A stretch of 46,871 bases of DNA, taken from NCBI GenBank assembly GCA_934446675.1, contig CAKSEL010000015.1, positions 1-46,871 on the forward strand, read 5' to 3'. Below, piece by piece: positions 8,161 through 16,153 of this stretch. The stretch is from an uncultured Eubacteriales bacterium. GTDB taxonomy: Bacteria > Bacillota > Clostridia > Oscillospirales > CAG-382. A program made the translations under genes and the position numbers. Each line of letters begins with the position of its first letter. The first letter of the stretch is position 1. The notes under the pieces are model-generated. The model saw only the letters and a list, made by a program, of their open reading frames with translations. It was not told the DNA's origin and ran no database searches.

Positions 8161-8760
8161 TTACAGTAATCTTTCCTTTTTGAGTGCGTCAAAAATATAT
8201 TTTGCGAGAACTTCGTATCCCTCTTTTGAAAAATGAAGTCCGTCGTTGGGCTGATATTTACTTTCATTTTCGGCGCAAAATTCCTTGCAGTCCGCAACAT
8301 CGACAAGGTAAAGTCCGAGCTTTTGCGCGGTCTTTCTCGTCCATGCGACGGCGTTATTTACGCGTTGCGCGTATCCGCAGTTTGACATTGAGGGATTTTC
8401 CGTCGCGTGCGGAGGCGTACACAGAACGATTTTTGCGTTCGGTGCGTCGGTTTTGCACTTATTTATTATTTCGAGATAATCGGAATTTCCCTGCACGTCT
8501 TTATCCGGATCAAGTCCGCCGTTTGTTCCGAGCATAATAAGAATTATATCCGAGCCTTTTACGTCGATATTTCCGTCGTTATAATACTTTAAAATGCTTG
8601 TTGAGGTATATCCGCATTTGCCGAAATTTCTGACCTCTGCGCCCGAGAGCTTTGACAGGAAAAACGGATAATTTTCCGAATGGACGTTTGCTATTCCGCT
8701 TTTGCCGAAAACGCCGTAATCGCCCTCGGTAAGGCTGTCGCCTATGCATGAAATTATCAT
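8161..8760 (-). CDS. SGNH/GDSL-type esterase
   Basis: This is a serine hydrolase of about 199 residues without a signal peptide. Block I is CIGDSLTEG with Ser8 as nucleophile, block III is GTNG, and block V is DGLHFSKEGY with the catalytic Asp and His. The start is taken at the ATG at 8760, with GGGGTG 6 nt upstream; an in-frame GTG 9 nt earlier lies inside that ribosome site. It sits 22 bp after the GDPD gene and 3 bp before the amidohydrolase. Likely reactions are deacylation or deacetylation of a small or carbohydrate ester; the true substrate is unknown. Confidence 0.88.
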   Translation of the reverse strand: MIISCIGDSLTEGDYGVFGKSGIANVHSENYPFFLSKLSGAEVRNFGKCGYTSTSILKYYNDGNIDVKGSDIILIMLGTNGGLDPDKDVQGNSDYLEIINKCKTDAPNAKIVLCTPPHATENPSMSNCGYAQRVNNAVAWTRKTAQKLGLYLVDVADCKEFCAENESKYQPNDGLHFSKEGYEVLAKYIFDALKKERLL

Positions 8761-8782
8761 TTTAAGCACCCCGTTGTTTTAA

Positions 8783-9556
8783 TTAAACTTCAAAAAGATT
8801 TACGCTGTCCAGAATTTCGCGGTCTATTGCCTCGAAATCGCTTGTGTGCGGATATTCCGCCATATCCGGGTGATGCTTAAAAGCTGCGTGCGCATTACTA
8901 TTATTGAGCGAAATCGCCGCAAGCATACACCCGCTTTTGCGTATTTGTGCAATATTTTCGTCAGAAAAGTCACCTGTGTACACAAAGCACTTTGACGGAT
9001 AATCGGGAACATATGACAGCTTTTCTTTTGTATAGTTTTCTTTGGTATCAATAAATTTTGCTTCGGGATCGATTTTAAGTATAAGATTTATGGCAGCAGC
9101 ACCCGCACCGTTCGTCGCGTACACGGTTCTGCCCCTCATTCCGCACTTTACAACAAGCTTTGCAACGTCCTCGGCATGGCGTATTCCCTCTTTCAGGTCG
9201 ATATTTACGCACATTCCCGTAAAATACGCAAGGTGCAGCGTCTGTTCAAGCGTCGGAACAGAATCGGTGCGCTCTGTATTCTTTGTAAGTCTTATTTCGG
9301 AAACCGTCTTATAATCGGTCTCGGAAACGGTGCATACCACCGCGTTTCCGTCTTTGTCAAATCCCCTTATTTCCGGATCATGGTTTACGACTATAATGCC
9401 GTCCTTTGTGGTACGCGCGTCGGTTTCGATCATATCCGCACCCTTTGTTGCAGCCAAAAGGTATGCGTGCAGCGTGTTGGAATGCATATCGTCCTTTACA
9501 AATCCCTGATGCGCGGACGAAATCCATGTTTTCTTTGATTTGAACATTGTATTCAT
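8783..9556 (-). CDS. Glycerophosphodiester phosphodiesterase-like protein with altered active-site Arg
   Basis: This 257-residue cytoplasmic GDPD-family barrel protein would classically release glycerol-3-phosphate from deacylated phospholipids or teichoic acid. Conserved parts are His16, the metal ligands Glu44-x-Asp46 (MIETDARTTKDG), and NHD with His59. The usual HRG reads HQG here (Gln17), and the usual ENT reads SNT at 26-28. Both changes fall on phosphate or metal-contact positions, so specificity may be shifted. AGGGGAG is 9 nt before the ATG. First gene of the hydrolase operon, preceded by a near-consensus promoter. Confidence 0.87.
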   Translation of the reverse strand: MNTMFKSKKTWISSAHQGFVKDDMHSNTLHAYLLAATKGADMIETDARTTKDGIIVVNHDPEIRGFDKDGNAVVCTVSETDYKTVSEIRLTKNTERTDSVPTLEQTLHLAYFTGMCVNIDLKEGIRHAEDVAKLVVKCGMRGRTVYATNGAGAAAINLILKIDPEAKFIDTKENYTKEKLSYVPDYPSKCFVYTGDFSDENIAQIRKSGCMLAAISLNNSNAHAAFKHHPDMAEYPHTSDFEAIDREILDSVNLFEV

Positions 9557-9592
9557 GCTCTTTTTCTCCCCTAATATTTTATTTGTGACTGT

Positions 9593-9621
9593 ATTTTACC
9601 ATTAGGAAGAGAAAAAGTCAA
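9593..9621 (-). promoter_or_regulatory. Promoter of the GDPD-SGNH-amidohydrolase operon
   Basis: TTGACT and TAAAAT are separated by 17 bp on the minus strand, with TGG just before the -10. The ATG at 9556 lies about 37 nt downstream of the -10. Confidence 0.88.
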
Positions 9622-9682
9622 TTCAGCGCCGAAAAAAAAGACGTATTATATATGCCGCAGATCGGCACGCCTGCTTTATGTT

Positions 9683-9701
9683 TTTGTAAGATTTTTACAA
9701 A
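9683..9701. promoter_or_regulatory. Inverted repeat between divergent promoters
   Basis: TTTGTAA-GATTT-TTACAAA is a perfect 7-bp inverted repeat with a 5-bp spacer. It lies 39 bp upstream of the -35 of the sialate-esterase-like gene and 62 bp upstream of the -35 of the divergent hydrolase operon. It could be an operator shared by both; the half-site resembles that of the palindrome at 7332-7347 with different spacing. Confidence 0.4.
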
Positions 9702-9739
9702 CGGGTTATTATATATAAATACAAAATACGCGGTTCGGC

Positions 9740-9768
9740 TTGACTTGCGAAAACTTATGTACTATAAT
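9740..9768 (+). promoter_or_regulatory. Promoter of the sialate-esterase-like gene
   Basis: TTGACT and TATAAT are separated by 17 bp. The ATG at 9812 lies 43 nt beyond the -10, with a GAAAGGA ribosome site. Confidence 0.92.
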
Positions 9769-9811
9769 AAATTGTATTAATTTTTGATTTCCGAAAGGAC
9801 GGCTTTTTACC

Positions 9812-10639
9812 ATGATCTCTTCTTTTCTTCTGATAGGTCAGTCAAATATGTCGGGCAGAGGCATACTCAATGCCGACAACAGAATATACGACCCTAACAT
9901 TATGCGCCTTGTCAACGGCAGATGGCAGACAATGTGGGAACCGTTATCCGCAGACCGCGCCTTTGCCGGTGCGAGCCTTGCCCCTGCGTTTGCTCTTGAA
10001 TACATACGCAAAACCGGCGAACAGGTCGGTCTTATTCCGGCGTCCGACGGCGGATCCTCCATTGACGAGTGGCAGCCGGGACAGGCTCTGTACGATCATG
10101 CCCTTTCAGAAGCGCGCCTTGCAATGCGAATAAGCAGCATAAGAGCGTTTTTATGGCATCAGGGCGAGGCTGACTGCAATCCGTCGCGTGCGGCGCAGTA
10201 TGAAAAGAAGTTTTTAAATATGTTCCGCTCATTAAAGAAAGACCTGAATTTACCGGACGTGCGCATATACGTCGGCGGACTCGGCGACTATCTTTCAAAG
10301 AACGAAGTTGACAAAAATCTTGCGCACTATGACGGTATAAACGAGGTATTGAGAAAACTTGCGCGCGAAAATGACGACATACGTTTTGTAAGTGCCGAAG
10401 GTCTGACGCCCAAAGACGACAATCTGCACTTCAACACGGAATCTCTGCGCACATTCGGAAAACGCTATTTTGAGGCTTTTGAAAAAGACGAGCCTGCGCT
10501 CGGAAAATCCGAAACAAGCACTCTTAACGGACAGACGCCCGAAGAAATGCTCGCCGAAATCAAGGCTAAAAAACAGCGCGGAGAAATTTCCGACGAGCAA
10601 TACGACAAGCTTATTCACGAATACATTGCAAAACTCTGA
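9812..10639 (+). CDS. Sialate O-acetylesterase-like SGNH hydrolase with SHOCT-like tail
   Basis: This 275-residue cytoplasmic carbohydrate-esterase-like protein has the SASA-family nucleophile motif GQSNMSGRG (Ser11), the signature WHQGEAD at 115-121, and KDDNLHF with the Asp/His pair near 203-206. Members remove O-acetyl groups from sialic acids or other acetylated sugars. The last 35 residues (AEIKAKKQRGEISDEQYDKL) resemble the short C-terminal SHOCT helix pair, an uncommon fusion for this family. There is no signal peptide, so substrates would be imported sugars. It is monocistronic, with a strong promoter and terminator. Confidence 0.85.
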   Translation: MISSFLLIGQSNMSGRGILNADNRIYDPNIMRLVNGRWQTMWEPLSADRAFAGASLAPAFALEYIRKTGEQVGLIPASDGGSSIDEWQPGQALYDHALSEARLAMRISSIRAFLWHQGEADCNPSRAAQYEKKFLNMFRSLKKDLNLPDVRIYVGGLGDYLSKNEVDKNLAHYDGINEVLRKLARENDDIRFVSAEGLTPKDDNLHFNTESLRTFGKRYFEAFEKDEPALGKSETSTLNGQTPEEMLAEIKAKKQRGEISDEQYDKLIHEYIAKL

Positions 10640-10664
10640 TAACCGCGTTTTTACAAATATAAAA

Positions 10665-10705
10665 GCTGCACCGTGCAGGGATTCTCTCCATGACGGTGCT
10701 TTTTT
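10665..10705 (+). terminator. Terminator of the sialate-esterase-like gene
   Basis: GCACCGT pairs with ACGGTGC and the stem continues inward through a GCAGGGA/TCCATG arm. TTTTTT follows directly on the plus strand. Confidence 0.85.
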
Positions 10706-10740
10706 GTGCGCTTTAACGTCTGTTTACTTTTAAATGCAGT

Positions 10741-12327
10741 TCAAAGTGTGATAATATGGTCTGCAATATTCTCAAATCCATCGTAATGTGAGACAAGCAG
10801 TACGCTTTTTTTGTAAGTTTTCAATTCTTGCAGCAGCTGCCTCATAGTGCTGTTATCAAGGTGGTTTTCCGGTTCGTCCAAGATAAGAAGTTCGGCGTTT
10901 TTTATCAAAGCGCGGAGAATCTTTGCTTTTTGTGCTTCACCGCCCGATAAATTGCATATCTCGGTACCGCTGTCAGTAAGCCTATATGCCGTCATCAACT
11001 TATCTGCGTGCGCAGGGTTTTCATTGTTATAACATCCGAGCATGATATTTTCACGAATTCCCGCATAACCGAACAATACGGAACTCTGTGTTGCCAGACT
11101 GACGGTTTCAAAAACGGCTTTTCCCGGCAGTTTTCCGTTTACAAGAAGTTCTCCTTCCGACATATTTACAAAGCCGCATATACATTTTAAAAGTGTCGAT
11201 TTGCCGCTGCCGTTTGCGCCTTTAATAAGCGTTATTTTATTTTTAGGCACACTGAAAGATAAATCTTCAAAAATAGTTTTATTGTTATATTTTACTGTCA
11301 GATTTTTACCTTCTGCAATACAATTGCTGTCAGACAAGTATTCTTTTGCGGGACGGGAATGTCCGGAAACATCATAGAAAAATTTCAGCCGTTCATATAA
11401 ATTATCCAGTATCGGTTTAACGGTAACAAGTCCTGCCGCTTTATCAAACAGAAAAGAAAAACTGCCGATGAGAGCAAGCATAGTTGATATTTCTCCGTAA
11501 CCGATCTTGCCGTTACAGAGCAAAAATGCGCCTGAAACAATAATCACAATTTGTGCGGAAAATTGACAAATATTGCTTACAGTGTCTGACAGCGCCCTGC
11601 AAGCAGATTCTTTTTTCAGTGTGTTCGTCCAATGGTTTCCAAATAAATTTTCCATTACGGAAATCAATCTTTCTTCACGCTGCATTGAGTGCAGTTTTGA
11701 AGCGTTGGAGGCAAGCTCCGTTTCAGAGGCATTATATGATGATTGATATTCTCGGTCTGCTTTATCAAACCCTGCAAGCCGATTTTTTAAAAGTATCGGA
11801 GAAATATATGTTATCATCGCGGCAAGGAGCGAAATACCTGCATAGAGAAAGTTATACCGAAGCAGTATAAAAATCATATATATAGCAAAAACAGGCAAAA
11901 GAATTCTGTCGGATATTTGCTTTAGCTTTTCGCGTACAAAATCCATAATATCATTATCAATGCGCGACGGAATATCCCCGGCTTGGTTTCCGGCAATATC
12001 CTCATATGGTTTATCAAGATAATGTGACAGCAATTTTCTTGTGAAATCACATGAACCCGAAACAGACTTTGCAGAGAAAAAAGCAAAAATCAACGGCTCG
12101 CAGATTATCTTGAAAAGCAGGCAGAAGAAAATTATTATCAGATTATTTTTCAGGTATTCCCCGTCATGTGAAATTATTGCATCGGTAAGTCTGCCGAGTA
12201 TTACCGCAACATATGTATCAACAAAAAAAGAAACAAGGTCATCAAGGATATGAGTTCCGAGAAATGAAGTGAACAGAGATGACAGCATATCACGGTCAAT
12301 TGTTCTTTCTGTTTGTTTGCTGCGCAT
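10741..12327 (-). CDS. ABC exporter half-transporter (permease-ATPase), second of a pair
   Basis: This is a fused ABC exporter of about 528 residues. The first 310 residues hold around six transmembrane helices, the rest a nucleotide-binding domain: Walker A KGANGSGKST, signature LSGGEAQ, Walker B LLILDEPE, H-loop SHYD. All catalytic motifs look intact. The start is placed at the ATG at 12327, with AAAGGAC about 11 nt upstream; a GTG 9 nt earlier is possible. It overlaps the 3' end of the upstream ABC gene by 32 bp, so the two are translationally coupled and probably form a heterodimer. The cargo (peptide, lipid or drug) is not indicated, and no precursor peptide or maturation enzyme was seen nearby. 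Confidence 0.9.
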   Translation of the reverse strand: MRSKQTERTIDRDMLSSLFTSFLGTHILDDLVSFFVDTYVAVILGRLTDAIISHDGEYLKNNLIIIFFCLLFKIICEPLIFAFFSAKSVSGSCDFTRKLLSHYLDKPYEDIAGNQAGDIPSRIDNDIMDFVREKLKQISDRILLPVFAIYMIFILLRYNFLYAGISLLAAMITYISPILLKNRLAGFDKADREYQSSYNASETELASNASKLHSMQREERLISVMENLFGNHWTNTLKKESACRALSDTVSNICQFSAQIVIIVSGAFLLCNGKIGYGEISTMLALIGSFSFLFDKAAGLVTVKPILDNLYERLKFFYDVSGHSRPAKEYLSDSNCIAEGKNLTVKYNNKTIFEDLSFSVPKNKITLIKGANGSGKSTLLKCICGFVNMSEGELLVNGKLPGKAVFETVSLATQSSVLFGYAGIRENIMLGCYNNENPAHADKLMTAYRLTDSGTEICNLSGGEAQKAKILRALIKNAELLILDEPENHLDNSTMRQLLQELKTYKKSVLLVSHYDGFENIADHIITL

Positions 12328-13882
12328 CTTCCGCACCGTCCTTTCGGTTTAATTCTGTCACACGGAGATTTTTTGTTTCAGCCTTTAGAGTTTTCAAAAA
12401 ATATTCGTCATGTGTGACTATTATTATCTTTCCACTTCCGGCTGCAATCATGGCAGCAAGGGTATCTTTTGCGGCTGAGTCCAGATGATTGGTCGGCTCA
12501 TCAAGAAGCAGATACTTATCCTGCTGTGCGAAAGCAAGTGAAAGATATATCTTTTTACATTCACCGTCGGAAAGCGTGTCAATCGGACGTTCCAAAAGTT
12601 CTTCTTTCAATTTGAACGCGTTTGTACATATTTTTTTGAATTTTTCTTTCTCACAATCTTCTGCCAGTTCCAATGCGGTTTCCCTGAGCTTCATATTTTC
12701 CTGTGTCAGCAAAAGGGTTCCGGATTGCTGTCCGGAATCATATATTTCGCCGCTGTCAGGCAGAATCATTCCGGAAAGCACTTTAAGCAGCGTTGATTTT
12801 CCGGAACCGTTTGCTCCGACAATAACAATAGGACTGTCCGGTTCGACGGAAAAATCCGGAAGATTAAGAATTTCTTTTTCACCGGCGTGTACGATTAATT
12901 CTTTAAATTTGAGAGAATCGGAATGACGAAGGTCACCGCATGTTTCGGCAGAATGACTGCTTGTCAGTTTTTCCAGCCGTTCCGACGCCATTCTGTTTTC
13001 GGCAAAGTCAGTTATCTTTTTATATGTTTCCAAGAGTGACGAATATATCATGCCGGAAAGATAAATTGTCAGAGCCGCATTTTCAACAGACAACTCTCCC
13101 ATAAAAACAAATATACCGATAACCGTATAAGTTCCGTATGTAATAACAGAGTTTACAAGAGTTTCAAGCGATGTTCCGACACCGCAAAGATACTCATACT
13201 TTTTCCCGGCTTTTGCCGCTCCGTCCTGATATTTCTTCAGATACTTGCCGTACCACTCTTTCAGCCCGAATATACGGATATCCGCAAAAGCTGTATGAGA
13301 CTCAATTTCCGCATTTGTTGCTTTTGCTTCACACTCACGGTCTTCTGCGTAATTATCATAAAATTTAGGTTCAATCACAAGCGGAACTATAATCTGAACC
13401 TGTGACAGAAAAAGCATGATAAGACATATTTCCCAGTTTTTTATTCCGGCATACAAAAGGTAGACAATATACGCGGCCGCCGACATAATCATAGAGGGTA
13501 TTACATCACACCAAAGCTGCGTGCAATTATTAAAATCATCACGAAAACTTTCAAGTATATCACCGGTATCCTCCAATGCATATATATCTGCCGGAGAAAG
13601 AGAAAAGAATTTACGATACAGAGAAAAGCGCAGTTTCTGCTTTACAAAAACTTCACGTTTTTTGCAAAAGCAACCCATAATGCCTCTGACAGTCAGATAG
13701 CAAAAAGAAATTATTACAAGCCGAAGTACAGAAAATAGAAAAACTTCAGAAATGCCTTCCGACGCCCTTCCGAGCAGATCCGACACCGACGCAGCCGTAT
13801 ACAAAGAGAACAGTGTGTCAGCTGACAACAGTATGAGTTTATAAGTGAAAATTTCACGTAATTGCTTAGGTCTTATTATCAT
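12296..13882 (-). CDS. ABC exporter half-transporter (permease-ATPase), first of a pair
   Basis: This is a 528-residue fused permease-ATPase. The N-terminal ~300 residues hold hydrophobic helices (for example SVLRLVIISFCYLTV and ICLIMLFLSQVQIIV). The ATPase has Walker A VGANGSGKST, a slightly divergent signature LSDGECK (D for the second G), Walker B YLLLDEPTNHLD and switch THD. In heterodimeric exporters one partner often carries a degenerate site, which may apply here. GGAGAG precedes the ATG. A well-formed promoter lies 56 bp upstream, and the downstream partner overlaps the last codons. Confidence 0.9.
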   Translation of the reverse strand: MIIRPKQLREIFTYKLILLSADTLFSLYTAASVSDLLGRASEGISEVFLFSVLRLVIISFCYLTVRGIMGCFCKKREVFVKQKLRFSLYRKFFSLSPADIYALEDTGDILESFRDDFNNCTQLWCDVIPSMIMSAAAYIVYLLYAGIKNWEICLIMLFLSQVQIIVPLVIEPKFYDNYAEDRECEAKATNAEIESHTAFADIRIFGLKEWYGKYLKKYQDGAAKAGKKYEYLCGVGTSLETLVNSVITYGTYTVIGIFVFMGELSVENAALTIYLSGMIYSSLLETYKKITDFAENRMASERLEKLTSSHSAETCGDLRHSDSLKFKELIVHAGEKEILNLPDFSVEPDSPIVIVGANGSGKSTLLKVLSGMILPDSGEIYDSGQQSGTLLLTQENMKLRETALELAEDCEKEKFKKICTNAFKLKEELLERPIDTLSDGECKKIYLSLAFAQQDKYLLLDEPTNHLDSAAKDTLAAMIAAGSGKIIIVTHDEYFLKTLKAETKNLRVTELNRKDGAEDAQQTNRKNN

Positions 13883-13937
13883 TTACTCTCCAATCGGACA
13901 AAAGTTTTTGATATTGTGTTATTTGCTTGATGATTAT

Positions 13938-13966
13938 ATTATATTACGACAATTTATATTTGGCAA
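13938..13966 (-). promoter_or_regulatory. Promoter of the ABC exporter pair
   Basis: TTGCCA and TATAAT are separated by 17 bp. A second TATAAT overlaps immediately downstream (13933-13938), which may blur the start point. Confidence 0.8.
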
Positions 13967-14077
13967 TAGCAAAATTAAAACTAATCAAAGTTCGGCAATA
14001 CACACAATACAAAAAGAAAAGGTTTGTGCAGTTTACATCAGCCGCACATTTACAGTGTTTTCAGCGTACGAACGCGC

Positions 14078-14117
14078 AAAAGAAAAGAACGACCATTCTT
14101 TTAAAACAGCCGTTCTT
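14078..14117 (-). terminator. Terminator of tRNA-Met
   Basis: AAGAACG and CGTTCTT arms enclose an imperfect inner stem. On the minus strand TTTCTTTT follows, directly after the tRNA 3' end. Confidence 0.7.
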
Positions 14118-14120
14118 GTC

Positions 14121-14197
14121 TGGTGCACCTTTAGGGACTCGAACCCCAGACCAACCGGTTATGAGCCGGTAGCTCTAACCAACTGAGCTAAAGGTGC
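14121..14197 (-). tRNA. tRNA-Met (anticodon CAT), CCA encoded
   Basis: This is a complete 77-nt cloverleaf. The acceptor stem is GCACCTT/AAGGTGC with discriminator A and an encoded CCA. The D-arm has TAGCTCAGTTGGTTAGAGC, and the anticodon stem ACCGG/CCGGT encloses loop CTCATAA with anticodon CAT at 14161-14163. The T-arm carries GGTTCGAGTCC. The loop fits elongator tRNA-Met; a lysidine-modified tRNA-Ile2 also has a CAT anticodon and cannot be fully excluded by eye. The initiator form is unlikely because the acceptor closes with a G-C pair and the anticodon stem lacks three G-C pairs in a row. Confidence 0.93.
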
Positions 14198-14241
14198 AAA
14201 ACTATTAAATTTTCATTGTAGCTTTCGCTGCAACGTGTATT

Positions 14242-14270
14242 ATTATATCACCGAAAGTGAATTTTGTCAA
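14242..14270 (-). promoter_or_regulatory. Consensus promoter of tRNA-Met
   Basis: TTGACA and TATAAT are separated by 17 bp, 45 bp before the mature tRNA 5' end. It gives a stand-alone tRNA transcription unit. Confidence 0.93.
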
Positions 14271-14315
14271 GGGCTTTGGTGCAAAAAGATTACATTTTTC
14301 CAAAATTATTAATCT

Positions 14316-14349
14316 GTACAAAATCCGGAGGTTTTTTACGCCTCCGGAT
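14316..14349 (-). terminator. Terminator of the HtrA protease gene
   Basis: ATCCGGAGGC and its partner CCTCCGGAT form a 9-bp GC-rich stem 17 bp beyond the stop. TTTTGT follows on the minus strand. Confidence 0.8.
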
Positions 14350-14365
14350 AGTTTATTCAGACATT

Positions 14366-15943
14366 TTACTGCTGTGCGTCAAGCTTAAAGGAGATATCGA
14401 GCGTCTGTCCTTCGTCTCCGTCTTTTTCACCGTCGCGGTAGACAGTAACGGTGACTTCCTCTCCTGCTCTGTTCTTGGCTTTAAGCTCATTTATATCGTT
14501 TACGTTCTTGACTTCGGTTCCGTTATACTTTGTGATTATATCGCCGCGTCTGAGACCTGCTTTTGCCGCAGAGGAATTCTTATCTATCTGGAACACAAGC
14601 ACGCCCTGCGGTATACCGTACTGCTTTGCCTCAGCTTCACTTACGGCTGAACCGGATATACCTATCATGCCAGAACCGTATGCAAAATCCTCTTCGGTAC
14701 GCTCTACGACTTCGCCGTAATCAATGAGCTGATTGATGATAGCCATTGCGCCGTTTATCGGAATAGAAAATCCGATACCCTCATATTCGGAGGTGAGTTT
14801 AAGGGTATTTATACCTATTACCTGACCTTTTGAGTTGATCAGCGGACCGCCGGAGTTACCTTTATTGATAGTTGCGTTGGTCTGTATAAGCGTCATTGTC
14901 TTTTGTACTCTGCCGTAGTTATCGGTAATCTCAACGTCACGGTTAATTGCGGAAACTATACCGTTTGTGACTGTTCCCATATACTCGATACCTGCGGGAC
15001 AGCCTATTGCGACAACCTCCTCGCCGACAACAAGCTTATCTGAATCGCCTATTTCCATAGGAACAAGCGTTACGCCTGCCTTTTCGGGATCTATCTTGAT
15101 AACGGCTATATCGCTTATCGAATCCGAGCCTACAAGCGTTGCTTCGACCTCGGTCTTATCGCTCATTACAACGGTGATCTTCTTTGCGTCCTCGACTACA
15201 TGGTGGTTTGTGATTATATAACCGTCGCTGTTGAGTACAAAGCCTGAGCCTACCGCTTTTGCCATACCCGACTGCGGAATGGAAAATCCGAATCCGAAAT
15301 CATACGACGAGGTGCTCTCAACTTCTACCACGATACCGACTGCACTCGGAGAACATTTTGCCGCGATCTGCGGAATGGTAAGATCTGCGGAATCTTTATT
15401 TGACGGTGCGGTAACGGCTGCGTAATCCGAAGAACCTGCGCTGACGTTTGCGGAAGTACCGCTGTTATCCGTTCCCGAAACAAGCTTCCCGTCAGAAACA
15501 TCGCCCGAAGAATGGATATATCCCGCAACCATTACGGTAAGCGCCGCAAAGGATACGACAAACACGGTAAGAAGTGCAGTTGTGAAAACCTTAAAGCCTG
15601 TTACGCCTTTATTTCCGTATGCGCGTTTTCTTGCCTTTCTCGCGTTTTCATTGGGTTTCCATTCATATCCCACACCGCCGTTTGAACCGTTGGTATATCT
15701 CACACCGTCGGAAAAGTTTTCGGCACCGTTAGTGTGCGGCTGTTCATTATAAGAATAAGGATTTCCGGGGTTCTGAGCGTTTCCGGAGCCTTGCGTATAC
15801 GCATTCTGTCCGTCGGCTGCGCTTTCTTCAAAAAATCCCTGAACCGGCTCGTTTTCGTTATGTGTACCGGCGTCGTTTTGCGGAGCTGTGCCGTTTTGGT
15901 TTTCGTTATCCGCCGTTCTTTTTTCAAAGTCATCATTATACAT
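14366..15943 (-). CDS. htrA: HtrA/DegP-type membrane-anchored serine protease with PDZ domain
   Basis: This is an S1C protease of about 525 residues for quality control of exported proteins. An Asn/Gly-rich cytoplasmic N-terminal region of ~105 residues precedes one transmembrane helix (about 118-142), giving an N-in topology. The catalytic triad is visible: His248 (TNHHVV), Asp278 (SISDIAV) and Ser364 (KGNSGGPL). One PDZ domain lies at about 415-515 (GLRRGDIITKYNG). I start at the ATG at 15943, with GAAAGGAC 7 nt upstream, rather than an in-frame upstream start. No sensor-kinase gene is adjacent. Confidence 0.94.
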   Translation of the reverse strand: MYNDDFEKRTADNENQNGTAPQNDAGTHNENEPVQGFFEESAADGQNAYTQGSGNAQNPGNPYSYNEQPHTNGAENFSDGVRYTNGSNGGVGYEWKPNENARKARKRAYGNKGVTGFKVFTTALLTVFVVSFAALTVMVAGYIHSSGDVSDGKLVSGTDNSGTSANVSAGSSDYAAVTAPSNKDSADLTIPQIAAKCSPSAVGIVVEVESTSSYDFGFGFSIPQSGMAKAVGSGFVLNSDGYIITNHHVVEDAKKITVVMSDKTEVEATLVGSDSISDIAVIKIDPEKAGVTLVPMEIGDSDKLVVGEEVVAIGCPAGIEYMGTVTNGIVSAINRDVEITDNYGRVQKTMTLIQTNATINKGNSGGPLINSKGQVIGINTLKLTSEYEGIGFSIPINGAMAIINQLIDYGEVVERTEEDFAYGSGMIGISGSAVSEAEAKQYGIPQGVLVFQIDKNSSAAKAGLRRGDIITKYNGTEVKNVNDINELKAKNRAGEEVTVTVYRDGEKDGDEGQTLDISFKLDAQQ

Positions 15944-16083
15944 AAAAATCGTCCTTTCTGCTCGTGACGGCATTAATTATCTTGTTTACAATCATCTTTC
16001 CCTGACTGTGATTATATTGTAAAACATTATTTTGAAATATAATTGTTATCAATGTGATTTTTAGGTGAAAAAATACATTTTGC

Positions 16084-16122
16084 GAAAAAAATCCGCCGCA
16101 CCGTTAATTACGACGCAGCGGA
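16084..16122 (-). terminator. Strong terminator of the SLH/YcdB-like gene
   Basis: A 13-bp stem including three G-U pairs runs from TCCGCTGCGTCGT to ACGGTGCGGCGGA. TTTTTTT follows on the minus strand. The stop codon lies 32 bp upstream. The remaining part of the 15944-16153 gap holds the HtrA upstream region with a TATAAT near 16005 but no clear -35. Confidence 0.88.
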
Positions 16123-16153
16123 AAGCATTTTTACAATGTTTAAAACTAAATTT

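Noticed and set aside
13883..14120. Precursor peptide for the ABC exporters
   Set aside because: Plus-strand frames here run through the tRNA and promoter antisense and have no ribosome site.
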